From assembly GCA_900470965.1 (NCBI GenBank), contig UCCS01000060.1, positions 1 through 60,810 of the forward strand: a stretch of DNA of 60,810 nt, read 5' to 3'. This stretch comes from Hyphomicrobiales bacterium. GTDB lineage: Bacteria > Pseudomonadota > Alphaproteobacteria > Rhizobiales > Rhizobiaceae. Positions 6,986-15,067 of the stretch are shown here, piece by piece. The notes under the pieces are model-generated. The model did no database searches. It saw only the letters and a list, made by a program, of their open reading frames with translations, and was not told where the DNA came from. The position numbers and the translations under genes are program-made. Position 1 is the first letter of the stretch; every line of letters starts with the position of its first letter.

Positions 6986-8532
6986 GTACGGTCCGCGACA
7001 CTCCCCTCCCGCAGGCCGGCAAGGCCGTCGGCATCGACACGATCGACATGACGATGCGCTTCGGCAGTTTCACCGCGCTCGACCACGTCTCGATTAAAGT
7101 GCCCTCGGGCAGCTTCCACGCGCTGCTCGGTGAAAACGGCGCTGGCAAATCGACCCTCGTCAAATGCATCATGGGCTTCTACCACGCCACATCGGGCGCA
7201 CTTTCCGTCGATGGCCGTGAAGTGGCGATCGCTTCACCGAAGGATGCGGCAACCTATGGGCTCGGCATGGTCTACCAGCACTTCACGCTGGTCCCTTCGC
7301 TGACGGGTGCGGAAAACCTCGTCATCAGCCGCGCCGAAGTGCCTGCCATCATCAACTGGGCGAAGGAGCGCAAGGATCTTGCTGCCTTCATGGAGTGTAT
7401 GCCCTTCAAGATCCCTCTCGATCGGCCGGTGAGCGAACTTGCCGCCGGCGAAAAGCAGAAGCTCGAGATCGTCAAGCAGCTCTATCTCGGCCGCTCCTTT
7501 CTGGTACTAGATGAGCCGACCTCGGTGCTGACGCCTGCCGAAGCCGACGAGATGCTCGGCCTCGTCCGTGGGATGACTGAGCGCGGCGAACTCACCGTGC
7601 TGATGATCTCCCACAAATTCCACGAGGTCACAAAATTTGCCGATGCCGTCTCCATCCTGCGGCGCGGTAAGCTGGTCGGCACAGGCAAGGTGGGCGAGGT
7701 TTCGACCGCCGACATGGCGGCGATGATGATCGGCGACGTCAAACTGGCCGAACTCGACACCCGCGTTCCAATTTCCGACAATGCCAGGCCGGTGCTGACG
7801 GTCGAGCAGGTCAAGGCGCCGGACCGTTCAGGCCTCAAGACCATCGAGATCGGCAATCTCACTGTTCGCTCCGGCGAGATCGTCGGCATTGCCGGCATAT
7901 CGGGCAATGGCCAGAAGGAACTGACGGAAATCCTCGCCGGCCAACGACCGACCGATACCGGCCGCGTCAGTGTCAAAGGCGAGACCTATGGCGCGACGCG
8001 CCCGGAGACCCGCAAGAACAATGTCCGCTTCATCCCCGAGGAGCCCCTGCAGAATGCCTGCGCCCCGCGCATGACGGTCAGCGAAAACCTCGCCTTCCGC
8101 ACCTTCGATCTCAAGGCGGATGGTAAGGATGCGATCTGGCTGAGCAGGGCCAAGATGAAGAAACGCGCCACCGACCTGATCTTCGATTTTAAAGTCAAGA
8201 CGGCCTCTTCCTCCTCGCCGATTGCGGCGCTTTCCGGCGGCAATGTGCAGCGCGCCGTGCTCGCCCGCGAACTGACGGGCGAGGTCGATCTGCTGATCGT
8301 CTCCAACCCCTGTTTCGGCCTCGATTTCTCAGCCGTTGCCGAGATCCGCGCCCGCATCATGAGAGCCCGCAATTCCGGTACGGCCGTGCTGCTGCTGTCC
8401 GAAGACCTCGATGAGCTGCTCGAAATGTCCGACCGCATCATGGTGATTTCCGAAGGCAAGCTGGTCTACGAGACACCGGCACGCTCGGCCGATATCGGCA
8501 TCATCGGCGCACATATGGCGGGGCATCACTGA
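6982..8532 (+). CDS. ABC transporter ATP-binding protein (BMP/nucleoside type, two ATPase domains)
   Basis: A 516-residue protein with tandem ATPase domains. The first (about 20-250) has a good Walker A GENGAGKST, Q-loop YQHFTLVP, signature-like AAGEKQKLEI and Walker B FLVLDEP. The second (about 265-510) has a degenerate Walker A (GISGNGQKE), signature LSGGNVQRAVLARE and LLIVSNPCFGLD in place of a classic Walker B. This asymmetry is normal for nucleoside/sugar-type ATPases. It energises the two permeases encoded at 3179 and 4309. Its ATG overlaps the biuH stop (ATGA) and its stop overlaps the next ATG (TGATG), so the message is tightly coupled. Confidence 0.92.
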   Translation: MSTVRDTPLPQAGKAVGIDTIDMTMRFGSFTALDHVSIKVPSGSFHALLGENGAGKSTLVKCIMGFYHATSGALSVDGREVAIASPKDAATYGLGMVYQHFTLVPSLTGAENLVISRAEVPAIINWAKERKDLAAFMECMPFKIPLDRPVSELAAGEKQKLEIVKQLYLGRSFLVLDEPTSVLTPAEADEMLGLVRGMTERGELTVLMISHKFHEVTKFADAVSILRRGKLVGTGKVGEVSTADMAAMMIGDVKLAELDTRVPISDNARPVLTVEQVKAPDRSGLKTIEIGNLTVRSGEIVGIAGISGNGQKELTEILAGQRPTDTGRVSVKGETYGATRPETRKNNVRFIPEEPLQNACAPRMTVSENLAFRTFDLKADGKDAIWLSRAKMKKRATDLIFDFKVKTASSSSPIAALSGGNVQRAVLARELTGEVDLLIVSNPCFGLDFSAVAEIRARIMRARNSGTAVLLLSEDLDELLEMSDRIMVISEGKLVYETPARSADIGIIGAHMAGHH

Positions 8533-9200
8533 TGGCAGAGATCAAGGCAGAACCCTTCGCCTTCCCGGCGAAACACGACCAACTGGCCCTCATCGTCATC
8601 GACATGCAGCGCGACTTTGCCGAGCCGGGCGGGTTCGGCGCCAGCCTCGGTAATGATGTCAGTCGCATCACCAGGATCGTGCCGGATGTCAAACGCCTCA
8701 TCCAGGGCTTCCGCAATGCCGGCCTGCCGGTCATCCATACAATGGAATGCCACCAGCCCGACCTTTCGGATCTGCCGCCGGCAAAGCGCGATCGCGGCAA
8801 TCCGACACTCCGCATCGGCGATGCGGGGCCAATGGGCCGTATCCTGATTGCGGGTGAGCCCGGCACGGCAATCCTTCCGGAGCTTGCGCCACTCAAGGGC
8901 GAAGTGGTGATCGAAAAGCCCGGCAAGGGCGCTTTCTATGCCACCGAGCTTGGCGACGTGCTGCAGGAAAAGGGCATAAAACAGCTCGTCTTCGCCGGCG
9001 TGACGACGGAAGTCTGCGTTCAGACGACGATGCGCGAGGCGAACGATCGCGGCTATGAATGTCTGCTCGCCGAAGAGGCGACGGAAAGTTACTTTCCCGA
9101 ATTCAAGGCGGCTGCCATAGCCATGATCCGCGCCCAGGGCGCGATCGTCGGCTGGACGGCGCATGTCGACGACATCCTGGAGAGCATCGCCCATGCCTGA
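8532..9200 (+). CDS. Isochorismatase-family cysteine hydrolase, possible triuret hydrolase
   Basis: 222 residues, a paralogue of BiuH. The triad is Asp24 (IVIDMQRDF), Lys129 (IEKPGKGAF) and Cys162 (GVTTEVCVQTTMREANDRGYE). It lacks the BiuH N-terminal extension. Characterised triuret hydrolases (TrtA) belong to this family and convert triuret to carboxybiuret, which decays to biuret, so a TrtA beside BiuH would make a sensible two-step chain. That function is inferred from context and motif spacing; another ureide or carbamate substrate remains possible. The ATG overlaps the ATPase stop by one base, and the 3' end overlaps the cupin gene. Confidence 0.8.
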   Translation: MAEIKAEPFAFPAKHDQLALIVIDMQRDFAEPGGFGASLGNDVSRITRIVPDVKRLIQGFRNAGLPVIHTMECHQPDLSDLPPAKRDRGNPTLRIGDAGPMGRILIAGEPGTAILPELAPLKGEVVIEKPGKGAFYATELGDVLQEKGIKQLVFAGVTTEVCVQTTMREANDRGYECLLAEEATESYFPEFKAAAIAMIRAQGAIVGWTAHVDDILESIAHA

Positions 9201-9546
9201 GACCACCCGCGAACTCCTGACTTCAGATGGCTGGAAGACACTTGAATTCGGCCCTTTCCGCGATGAAGTGACGATCCATTGGATCCGTCCTTTCGACGGC
9301 GACCAGCCGGGCGTGGCGCTGCTGAAATATGAGGCCGGTGCCAGCGTTCCCCGCCATCGGCATGAAGGACTGGAAACAATTCTTGTCCTTGACGGCGTGC
9401 AATCGGACGAGGCGGGCGACTACGGCCGCGGCAGCTATATCGTCAATGCTCCGGGCACCGAACATTCGGTCTGGAGTGATACCGGCTGCGTGGTGCTGAT
9501 CCAGTGGGACAGGCCGGTGAAAATACTGGGAGAGGAAGCAGCGTAA
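9194..9546 (+). CDS. ChrR-like cupin-domain protein
   Basis: A 117-residue single-domain cupin resembling the C-terminal cupin of anti-sigma factor ChrR. Metal ligands are visible in PRHRHEGLETILVLDG (His, His, Glu) and in PGTEHSVWSD (His). The chosen ATG at 9194 overlaps the end of the preceding hydrolase gene by 7 bases, so it is co-translated and is the last gene of the biuret operon. Such stand-alone cupins are often small enzymes or metal-binding accessory proteins. A role in handling an operon intermediate is plausible, but the sequence does not show it. Confidence 0.82.
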
Positions 9547-9582
9547 ATTCGGCAGCACCTGCTTCGTCAATCCAACGAGTGA

Positions 9583-9609
9583 GCGAGGCTGGCTGACGGC
9601 CAGCCTCGC
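9583..9609. terminator. Bidirectional terminator hairpin between convergent operons
   Basis: GCGAGGCTGGC (9583-9593) pairs perfectly over 11 bp with GCCAGCCTCGC (9599-9609). It lies between the convergent ends of the biuret operon (cupin, plus strand) and the TRAP operon (minus strand), where it can end both. No long T tract follows on either side. Confidence 0.65.
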
Positions 9610-9622
9610 GTTCAAAACTTGT

Positions 9623-10621
9623 TCAGGCCGATTGGACGGCTTTGATACGGTCAAGGCCACCAACGACAGAGGCGAAATCGTCCCAGACGCTGTGTGCACC
9701 CTTCTGCCATTCATCGAAGGCTTCGGGCTTCAGCAGCTTGCCGCCGTTCTTCAGCGAGATTTCGACCGATGCGACCTCGTCACCGACGATCAGCTGGTTG
9801 AAGTAGGCCGCACCTTCCGTGGAGGCCTGCTGGAAGACGGCCTTCTGCTCGTCGTTCAGACCGCCCCAGAAGGTCGACGAATAATAGATGATGCCCGACG
9901 CCCAGATGTGGCGGGTCTCGGTCATGTAGGGCACGACCTCATAGAGCTTGAAGCCGGCGTAGGCCGATTTGGTGAGGTCCATCGCGTCAGCAACTCCGGT
10001 TGCCAGCGCATTATAGGTCTCGGTGATCGGGATGCCGATCGGCGTCGTGCCGAAAGCGCTCCAGAGCTTGGTGTGCAGCGGGCTCTGGATGACGCGGATG
10101 CGCTTGCCCTTCAGTTGTTCCGGGCGCGTCACCGGCTCCTTGGTGAGCAGATGACGGGCGCCGTAATTGATGAAGTCGCCGACGACGAAATTCTGCGCCT
10201 GCAGCTTGCCCTTCAGATCGGCGCCGACTTCCCCGCTGACGGTGCGGCGTACATGGTCGGCATCGCGGAACAGGAAGGGAAGGTCGAGGATCTGCAATTC
10301 CGGCGCCCAGCCGGAGAGCGAAGAGACCGTCGAAAGGCTGGCATGGATGGAGCCTAAGCGAACACCTTCCGCCACTTCCTTTTCGCCGCCGAGCGCACCG
10401 CTCTTGACGATGTTGAACTTGAACTGGCCCGGCAGCTTGGCTTCTACCAGCTCGCTGATCTTTACCCAGATCTTCGTCTCCGGCTTATCGTCGCCGAGCA
10501 GCGAGGCGATGGTAATCGTCGTCGTACGGGCAGCCGCGGTGCGAACGAAGGCCGGGGCGGCAAGGGCAGTGCCGGCAAGCGCGGCGGTCTTCAGGAAATT
10601 GCGTCGGTTGAGATTGTCCAT
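9623..10621 (-). CDS. TRAP transporter substrate-binding protein (DctP family)
   Basis: A 332-residue periplasmic binding protein. A twin-arginine signal, NLNRRNFLKTAAL, leads into an alanine-rich stretch ending near residue 32. The middle has GKRIRVIQSPLHTKLWSAFGTTPI, with the arginine expected to clamp a ligand anion, and ATGVADAMDLTKSAYAGFKLYEV, both typical of DctP proteins. The ATG at 10621 is preferred over one 14 codons upstream because the signal peptide starts there. It is the last gene of a four-gene operon with the TRAP permease, SsuD and an SsuA-like gene, so the ligand is probably a sulfonate rather than a C4-dicarboxylate. This is an inference. Confidence 0.88.
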   Translation of the reverse strand: MDNLNRRNFLKTAALAGTALAAPAFVRTAAARTTTITIASLLGDDKPETKIWVKISELVEAKLPGQFKFNIVKSGALGGEKEVAEGVRLGSIHASLSTVSSLSGWAPELQILDLPFLFRDADHVRRTVSGEVGADLKGKLQAQNFVVGDFINYGARHLLTKEPVTRPEQLKGKRIRVIQSPLHTKLWSAFGTTPIGIPITETYNALATGVADAMDLTKSAYAGFKLYEVVPYMTETRHIWASGIIYYSSTFWGGLNDEQKAVFQQASTEGAAYFNQLIVGDEVASVEISLKNGGKLLKPEAFDEWQKGAHSVWDDFASVVGGLDRIKAVQSA

Positions 10622-10638
10622 GAATGAGGTCCTGTCCG

Positions 10639-12468
10639 TTAGAAGATAATCGCCCAGGCGCAAAGGATTGCGAGGGAGACGAGAAGGGCAAGCAGATAGG
10701 GAACGACCGCCTTGAAGAGGGCGGAAGCTGGAATGCGGGTCACGCCGCTGACGACGAAGATCAGCATGCCGAGCGGCGGCGTCAGGCCGTGGATCATCAG
10801 GTTGACGACGATGATGACGCCGAAATGAATGGGATCGATGCCTGCGGCGACGGCCGCCGGCAACAGGATCGGGCCGAAAAGCAGGATCGCCGCGCCGATG
10901 TCGAGAACGAGGCCCACCACAAGCAGGATGATGTTGGACAGCAGGATGACTGCGAGCGCACTGCCGCCAAGCACCGTCGTCAGGTGTGAGATCAGGCCCG
11001 AGACATCGTCGACCGCAAGCAGGAAGGCAAAGGGGCCAGCCGTGCCGATCAGCAGGCCGATCGCGGCGGCCTCGACAGCCGCCTGCCGGAAGGCCGTGTA
11101 AAGCGAGAGGGTGCCAAGCCGCGCACCGATGCCGAGCAGGAAGGTGTAGAAGGCGGCAAGGGCCGCGGCCTCCGTCGTCGTGACGATGCCGATGCGGATG
11201 CCGACCACGACGATGACGCCGAGACCGAAGGCGGGGATTGCCTGGACGGCCGACTGCCAGCGCTGCGCCGACGTGGCTCGCGGCAGCGGCGCCTGATCGC
11301 CGACTGTCAGATGGATGGCGACCGCAAGGCAGATCGCCATCAGGCCACCGGCAAAGAAGCCCCCTACCAGCAGGGAGCCAACCGAAAGATTGGTGGCGGT
11401 TGCCAGGATCAGGAAGGCGATCGACGGCGGAATGACATTGTCGAGCACCGAGGTCGCCGCGATGATCGCTGCGGCCTTGGCCGGCGGGTAACCGTGGCGG
11501 ACGAGCTCCGGCTGGAAGGTGGACGCGCCGAAGGCGGCATTAGCGACCGAGGAGCCGGAGGCACCGGAAAAGAGCACGCTGGTGAGCAGCGTCGTCTGGG
11601 CGAGACCGGCACGGCGATGACCGACCATGGCGGCGGCGAAACGCACGAGCTGGTTGGCAACACCCGATGCCGTCAGCAGCCCGCCGGCAAGCAGGAAGAA
11701 GGGGATGGCAAGCAGCAGGAATTTCGAAATGCCGGTGACGGTCGACGACACAATCGCCGGCTCTGGCAGGCTGCTGCCGAAGGCGATGACGACATAGGCG
11801 GCAGCCAGGAAGGCATGCGGCAAGGGTGCTGCAAGCACGAGGCCAATAGCGGCAACCAAGCCGAGGAAGATGCTGGGCGGCCAGTCGAGTTCGACGGAGA
11901 CGAAAGGAATGCCGGCATAGAGTGCCACGCCGACTGCGAAGGAGAGCAGGACCGGCCAAGCCTTTCCTTCGGCGATGCGCTGCAGCAGAAGAACGACGAG
12001 GACCAGCGCGCCGCCAGCGCCGAGAAAGCCGAAGCGGATCCATTCCGACACGCCGAGCGTCGGGGAGATGCCACCGAGCATGGTCATGATCTCGCTGCCC
12101 CCGAAACTCAGGATCAGGCCGGAAAGCACGGTAAAGACATCGGCGGCCACCTGCGTTGCCGGGTAAAGGCGCTCCGGCATCATCTTCACGAAGACGTCGA
12201 GACGCATGGCAAGCGCACTGTTGAGGCTGAGCGGCGCGCCGAGCGCGATCAGCAACACATGCAGCCAGATGCCGAGATCTTCAGCGCCGATGAAGCCGGC
12301 GGCGAAGAAATAGCGCATGCAGACCGTGACCAGCACCATGACGAGCAGCACGGCAAGCACGGACGCAGCGGCTACGCCGAGTACGCCTTCGATCGTCTTC
12401 AGGATGCGGGCTGCAAGCCCGTTACCTGTCGTCTCCTGTTCGGCTGGGTGGAATTCGCTTGCTGCCAC
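10639..12468 (-). CDS. TRAP transporter fused permease (DctQM)
   Basis: A 609-residue membrane protein fusing the two TRAP membrane subunits. The DctQ part is about residues 20-180 (TVCMRYFFAAGFIGAEDLG, LRLDVF-like motif). The DctM part runs from about 195 to the end (IPFFLLAGGLL, SVLFSGASGSSVANAA, SVLDNVIPPSIAFL, LTPPLGMLIFVVSGVT). TRAP systems drive uptake by the sodium gradient instead of ATP. It lies 24 bases downstream of ssuD and 17 bases upstream of the DctP gene on the minus strand. The pairing with a desulfonating monooxygenase suggests a high-affinity organosulfonate importer. Confidence 0.92.
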   Translation of the reverse strand: MAASEFHPAEQETTGNGLAARILKTIEGVLGVAAASVLAVLLVMVLVTVCMRYFFAAGFIGAEDLGIWLHVLLIALGAPLSLNSALAMRLDVFVKMMPERLYPATQVAADVFTVLSGLILSFGGSEIMTMLGGISPTLGVSEWIRFGFLGAGGALVLVVLLLQRIAEGKAWPVLLSFAVGVALYAGIPFVSVELDWPPSIFLGLVAAIGLVLAAPLPHAFLAAAYVVIAFGSSLPEPAIVSSTVTGISKFLLLAIPFFLLAGGLLTASGVANQLVRFAAAMVGHRRAGLAQTTLLTSVLFSGASGSSVANAAFGASTFQPELVRHGYPPAKAAAIIAATSVLDNVIPPSIAFLILATATNLSVGSLLVGGFFAGGLMAICLAVAIHLTVGDQAPLPRATSAQRWQSAVQAIPAFGLGVIVVVGIRIGIVTTTEAAALAAFYTFLLGIGARLGTLSLYTAFRQAAVEAAAIGLLIGTAGPFAFLLAVDDVSGLISHLTTVLGGSALAVILLSNIILLVVGLVLDIGAAILLFGPILLPAAVAAGIDPIHFGVIIVVNLMIHGLTPPLGMLIFVVSGVTRIPASALFKAVVPYLLALLVSLAILCAWAIIF

Positions 12469-12492
12469 AGAACTTGCTTTCTTGCCGGAGGG

Positions 12493-13623
12493 TCAGGCGC
12501 TCTTGACGGTGGAAAGGTCGCGATCGAAGAGCGTCGACCAGGTGTAGTTGCGCGCCTTCGACACTTCCCTGCTGACATCAAGACGCGGCAGAACCTTTTC
12601 GCCGAAACGATAGGCTTCCTCAAGCAGCGGCATGCCGGAAAGAATAAAGGTTTCGACGCCGGCCCTCTGATAGGCCTCCAGCGTGCGCAGCACCGTATCG
12701 GGCGAGCCGACAATCGCCGTGCCGGGACCGGGCCGTACCAGGCCGATGCCAGCCCAGAGATTGGGCGCCACTTCGAGATCACGCAGGTTGTCCGGCTTCA
12801 GGCCGCCATGCAGCGCCGTCATGCGCTGCTGGCCGACGGAATCACTGCGGGCGACGAAACGCTGGTTGGCGGCAATCGCCGCCTCATCCATGCGGCCATA
12901 GAGATCAGCGGCGGCTTCCCACGCCTTTTCGTCCGTATCACGCACGATCACATAAAGGCGGATGCCGTATTCGAGCTCACGTTCGTATTGGGCGGCGCGC
13001 GCCTTCACGGCCTCGACCTTGCCCTTGATCTGCTCGGGCGTCTCACCCCAGGAAAGGTAGGTATCGACGTGCTTTGCCGCGACGTCGAGCGCCTTGTCGG
13101 AAGAGCCGCCGAACCAGAGTGGCGGCGGGGCGATGCTTTCGCCAACCGGAAGCGCGAGCTTGGCGCCGTCGGTGGAGAAATACTTGCCTTGATAGGTGAC
13201 GCTCTCGCCGGCGAAGAGTCGATGCCAGAGCTGTAGATATTCATCCGCCATGTCGTAACGTTCATCGTGCGGCAGCATCATGCCATAGGCGCCGAGCATC
13301 TTGGCATCGCCTGAGACGACGTTGATCAGCAGGCGGTCGCGAGCAAATTCCTGAAAGGTCGCGGCCATCTTGGCCAACAATGTCGGCGCGACGAGACCGG
13401 GGTGGATGGCGACGAGGAACCGCAGCCGTTCGGTATGGGAAAGCAGCGCGCTTGCCAGCACCCAGACATCGTGGGCACCGGTTGCAAAGAGTGCGCCAGT
13501 GTAACCCAGATGATCGTAAGCCTGGGCGAGCTGCTTGTAATAACCGTAATCGACCGGACGCGAGCCTTCCGGCTGCCACGGATAGGCGCCGTCAGGAGCA
13601 CACATATACCAGAAGACGTTCAT
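12493..13623 (-). CDS. ssuD: FMNH2-dependent alkanesulfonate monooxygenase (SsuD family)
   Basis: A 376-residue bacterial-luciferase-fold enzyme. It aligns along its length with E. coli SsuD: MNVFWYMCAPDGAYPW..EGSRPVDYGY, LGYTGALF, GKYFSTDGAKL, PPPLWFGGSSDKALDVAAKHVDTYLSWGE, ARSDSVGQQRMTALH and ISPNLWAGVGLVR-like VAPNLWAGIGLVRPGPGTAIVG. SsuD releases sulfite from alkanesulfonates using reduced FMN, giving sulfur under sulfate limitation. No SsuE-type flavin reductase is encoded in this operon, so reduced FMN must come from elsewhere. ATG 13623 is chosen because homology starts there. It lies 10 bases after the SsuA-like gene. Confidence 0.92.
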   Translation of the reverse strand: MNVFWYMCAPDGAYPWQPEGSRPVDYGYYKQLAQAYDHLGYTGALFATGAHDVWVLASALLSHTERLRFLVAIHPGLVAPTLLAKMAATFQEFARDRLLINVVSGDAKMLGAYGMMLPHDERYDMADEYLQLWHRLFAGESVTYQGKYFSTDGAKLALPVGESIAPPPLWFGGSSDKALDVAAKHVDTYLSWGETPEQIKGKVEAVKARAAQYERELEYGIRLYVIVRDTDEKAWEAAADLYGRMDEAAIAANQRFVARSDSVGQQRMTALHGGLKPDNLRDLEVAPNLWAGIGLVRPGPGTAIVGSPDTVLRTLEAYQRAGVETFILSGMPLLEEAYRFGEKVLPRLDVSREVSKARNYTWSTLFDRDLSTVKSA

Positions 13624-13633
13624 TCCCGGCTCC

Positions 13634-14503
13634 TCACTTCGTTGCTTCCAGTGGCCCACCAATGGCGACCGCGCGATCAAAATAGCCGTGGCGAAAGAGC
13701 GTGTCGGCTTCCTCCTGCTGCTCGGCCAGCACTGCTGCATCGATCGGCACGACCGAGAAATCGCGTGCGCGTACCACCCTCTCCCAGGCCTCGGCGTCCG
13801 TACCGCTACGGTCGTTTTCCGCCAGAAGATGAGCTGCCCTTACCGGATCGGCGGCGATCTCGCTGCCAACACGGGCAAGCTCCAAGGCAATGCCGGCAAC
13901 TTCGCTAGGGGAAAGTCCGATGCGCGCGAGGCTCCAGAAGAGCGACCGGTTGGGGATGGTGGCGCCACAGCGGACGATGAGACGGAGATCCGTCCGCTCG
14001 ATCACCTTCTCCAGCCGCGGCGACATGGCGATCCAGGCATCGACCCTGCCCTCCAGCAGCTCCGTCAGGGAATCCCGTGTGCCGCTTTCGATGCGCTCGA
14101 CGTCACCAAGCGCGAGATCCTCGCCCTCCAGGCTGCGAGCGAGCAGATAGGTGTGAAACGAACCGTCGATCAGCGAGATTTTTCGGCCGGCAAGATCAGC
14201 TACCGAGCCGATATCACTGTCGGCGCGCACGAAGATCGCGCCATTGGCTGGCCGCGGTGCCGATGCGGCGACATATTCGACATGAAGGCCACGCGCATCC
14301 GCCTCGATCGGCGGCGTCGAGCCGGTTCCGCCGACATGGATCGCGCCGCTTTCCAGCAGCGAGGCTGTGTCGCGGCCTTCATCATAGGGAACGAAGATCG
14401 GATCAAGCCCGGCAAAGGCACCCGGCCATGCGCTGGCGAGCCGCAAGTGGAGATTGTTGGGATGAACGCCGATTCTCATCTTCATTCCGGTCGGGATTGT
14501 CAT
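13634..14503 (-). CDS. SsuA/NMT1-like protein without signal peptide
   Basis: About 289 residues with the fold signature of SsuA/NMT1/ThiY binding proteins: GVHPNNLHLRLA at the start, LLESGAIHVGGTGSTPPIEA, then VADLAGRKISLIDGSFHTYLLARSLE and LLEGRVDAWIAMSPRLE. It has no N-terminal hydrophobic region or lipobox, so it should stay in the cytoplasm. The desulfinase DszB shares this fold and is cytoplasmic, but the DszB nucleophilic Cys position appears to be Asn here, so the same chemistry is unlikely. The protein may bind substrate, act as a sensor or be an unknown enzyme. It is the first gene of the ssuD-TRAP operon. The start is uncertain: TTG 14512, ATG 14503 or ATG 14485. Confidence 0.8.
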   Translation of the reverse strand: MTIPTGMKMRIGVHPNNLHLRLASAWPGAFAGLDPIFVPYDEGRDTASLLESGAIHVGGTGSTPPIEADARGLHVEYVAASAPRPANGAIFVRADSDIGSVADLAGRKISLIDGSFHTYLLARSLEGEDLALGDVERIESGTRDSLTELLEGRVDAWIAMSPRLEKVIERTDLRLIVRCGATIPNRSLFWSLARIGLSPSEVAGIALELARVGSEIAADPVRAAHLLAENDRSGTDAEAWERVVRARDFSVVPIDAAVLAEQQEEADTLFRHGYFDRAVAIGGPLEATK

Positions 14504-14512
14504 TGCGATCAA

Positions 14513-14528
14513 TCTACTTTTTTATAAA
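14513..14528. promoter_or_regulatory. Repeat TCTACTTTTTTATAAA (ArsR-type operator candidate, copy 1)
   Basis: This sequence abuts the start region of the SsuA-like gene. A near copy, TTTACTTTTTTGTAGAA, occurs at 14663-14679 just before the divergent ArsR-type gene. One copy at each end of a 175-bp divergent promoter region suggests two operators for the adjacent regulator. Confidence 0.4.
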
Positions 14529-14582
14529 TTGAAAGCGAGAAAAGTCCTGCCGGAGACCGACGGGAAAACAGATCAAAAACCT

Positions 14583-14603
14583 ATTAAATCTACCGAAATT
14601 AAA
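14583..14603 (+). promoter_or_regulatory. ATTAAATCTA motif in the ssuD/TRAP promoter region
   Basis: ATTAAATCTACCGAAATTAAA lies midway in the divergent intergenic region. ATTAAATCTA recurs at 59863 (plus strand) and 57110-57125 (minus strand), and a related ATCTATAGAATTTA lies at 53323, all beside organosulfur genes. This points to a shared regulator of sulfur acquisition. Confidence 0.4.
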
Positions 14604-14662
14604 ATCTTTTATCGCAGTTGCGCCCGCAAAGCGGCCGGGCATTGAAATTTCCGAGCACTCAC

Positions 14663-14679
14663 TTTACTTTTTTGTAGAA
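14663..14679. promoter_or_regulatory. Repeat TTTACTTTTTTGTAGAA (ArsR-type operator candidate, copy 2)
   Basis: Partner of the 14513-14528 sequence, ending 8 bases before the ATG of the ArsR-type gene. A repressor bound here would control its own gene. Confidence 0.4.
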
Positions 14680-14687
14680 CAAGAGAG

Positions 14688-15059
14688 ATGACCATGACCA
14701 AGCCCGTATCATCGAGAGTCTGCCGCAGTGTCGGCGAGGCGAGCGAACTTCTGAAGCTGGTCGCTAATGCGAACCGGCTGGCAATCGTCTGCTATCTGAT
14801 GGAAACGGAAGCATCGGTGTCTGCGCTGGAAGACGAACTCGGCATCCGCCAGCCGACGCTTTCACAACAACTTGCGGAATTGCGTGAAGCAAACGTCATC
14901 GAAGGGCACCGCGACGGCAAGTTGATCGTCTATCGTGTCGTCGATCCGAGGATTAAGACCATCGTCCACGCGTTGCGGGACATGTTCTCTGGCCTCGACG
15001 ACGTCACCGGCCGTTTCGGCATGGCAAAGCTGCCGGTCGATGAAGTGATGTTCGACTGA
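14688..15059 (+). CDS. ArsR/SmtB-family transcriptional regulator
   Basis: A 123-residue winged-helix regulator. The recognition helix region is VSALEDELGIRQPTLSQQLAELREANVIEGHRDGK, followed by a beta-wing. Two cysteines, Cys12 (RVCRSV) and Cys35 (AIVCYLM), are the only ones. The second sits where BigR/SqrR-type sulfide sensors have a reactive cysteine, but their C-terminal partner cysteine is missing, so Cys12 would have to substitute if the protein senses thiols. It diverges from the SsuA-like/ssuD/TRAP operon and probably controls it. ATG 14688 and ATG 14694 are both possible. A glutathione transferase pseudogene follows after 8 bases. Confidence 0.88.
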   Translation: MTMTKPVSSRVCRSVGEASELLKLVANANRLAIVCYLMETEASVSALEDELGIRQPTLSQQLAELREANVIEGHRDGKLIVYRVVDPRIKTIVHALRDMFSGLDDVTGRFGMAKLPVDEVMFD

Positions 15060-15067
15060 TCGCTCCT

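Noticed and set aside
9623..12468. C4-dicarboxylate TRAP system
   Set aside because: DctP/DctQM names are family names only; operon partners indicate a sulfur compound and a dedicated DctA is present elsewhere.
11311..13236. 641-codon plus-strand open frame
   Set aside because: It is antisense to the TRAP permease and ssuD; the composition is a high-G+C shadow and no ribosome-binding site is present.
13634..14503. DszB-type desulfinase
   Set aside because: The fold and location fit, but the nucleophilic cysteine appears to be Asn, so the name is not supported.
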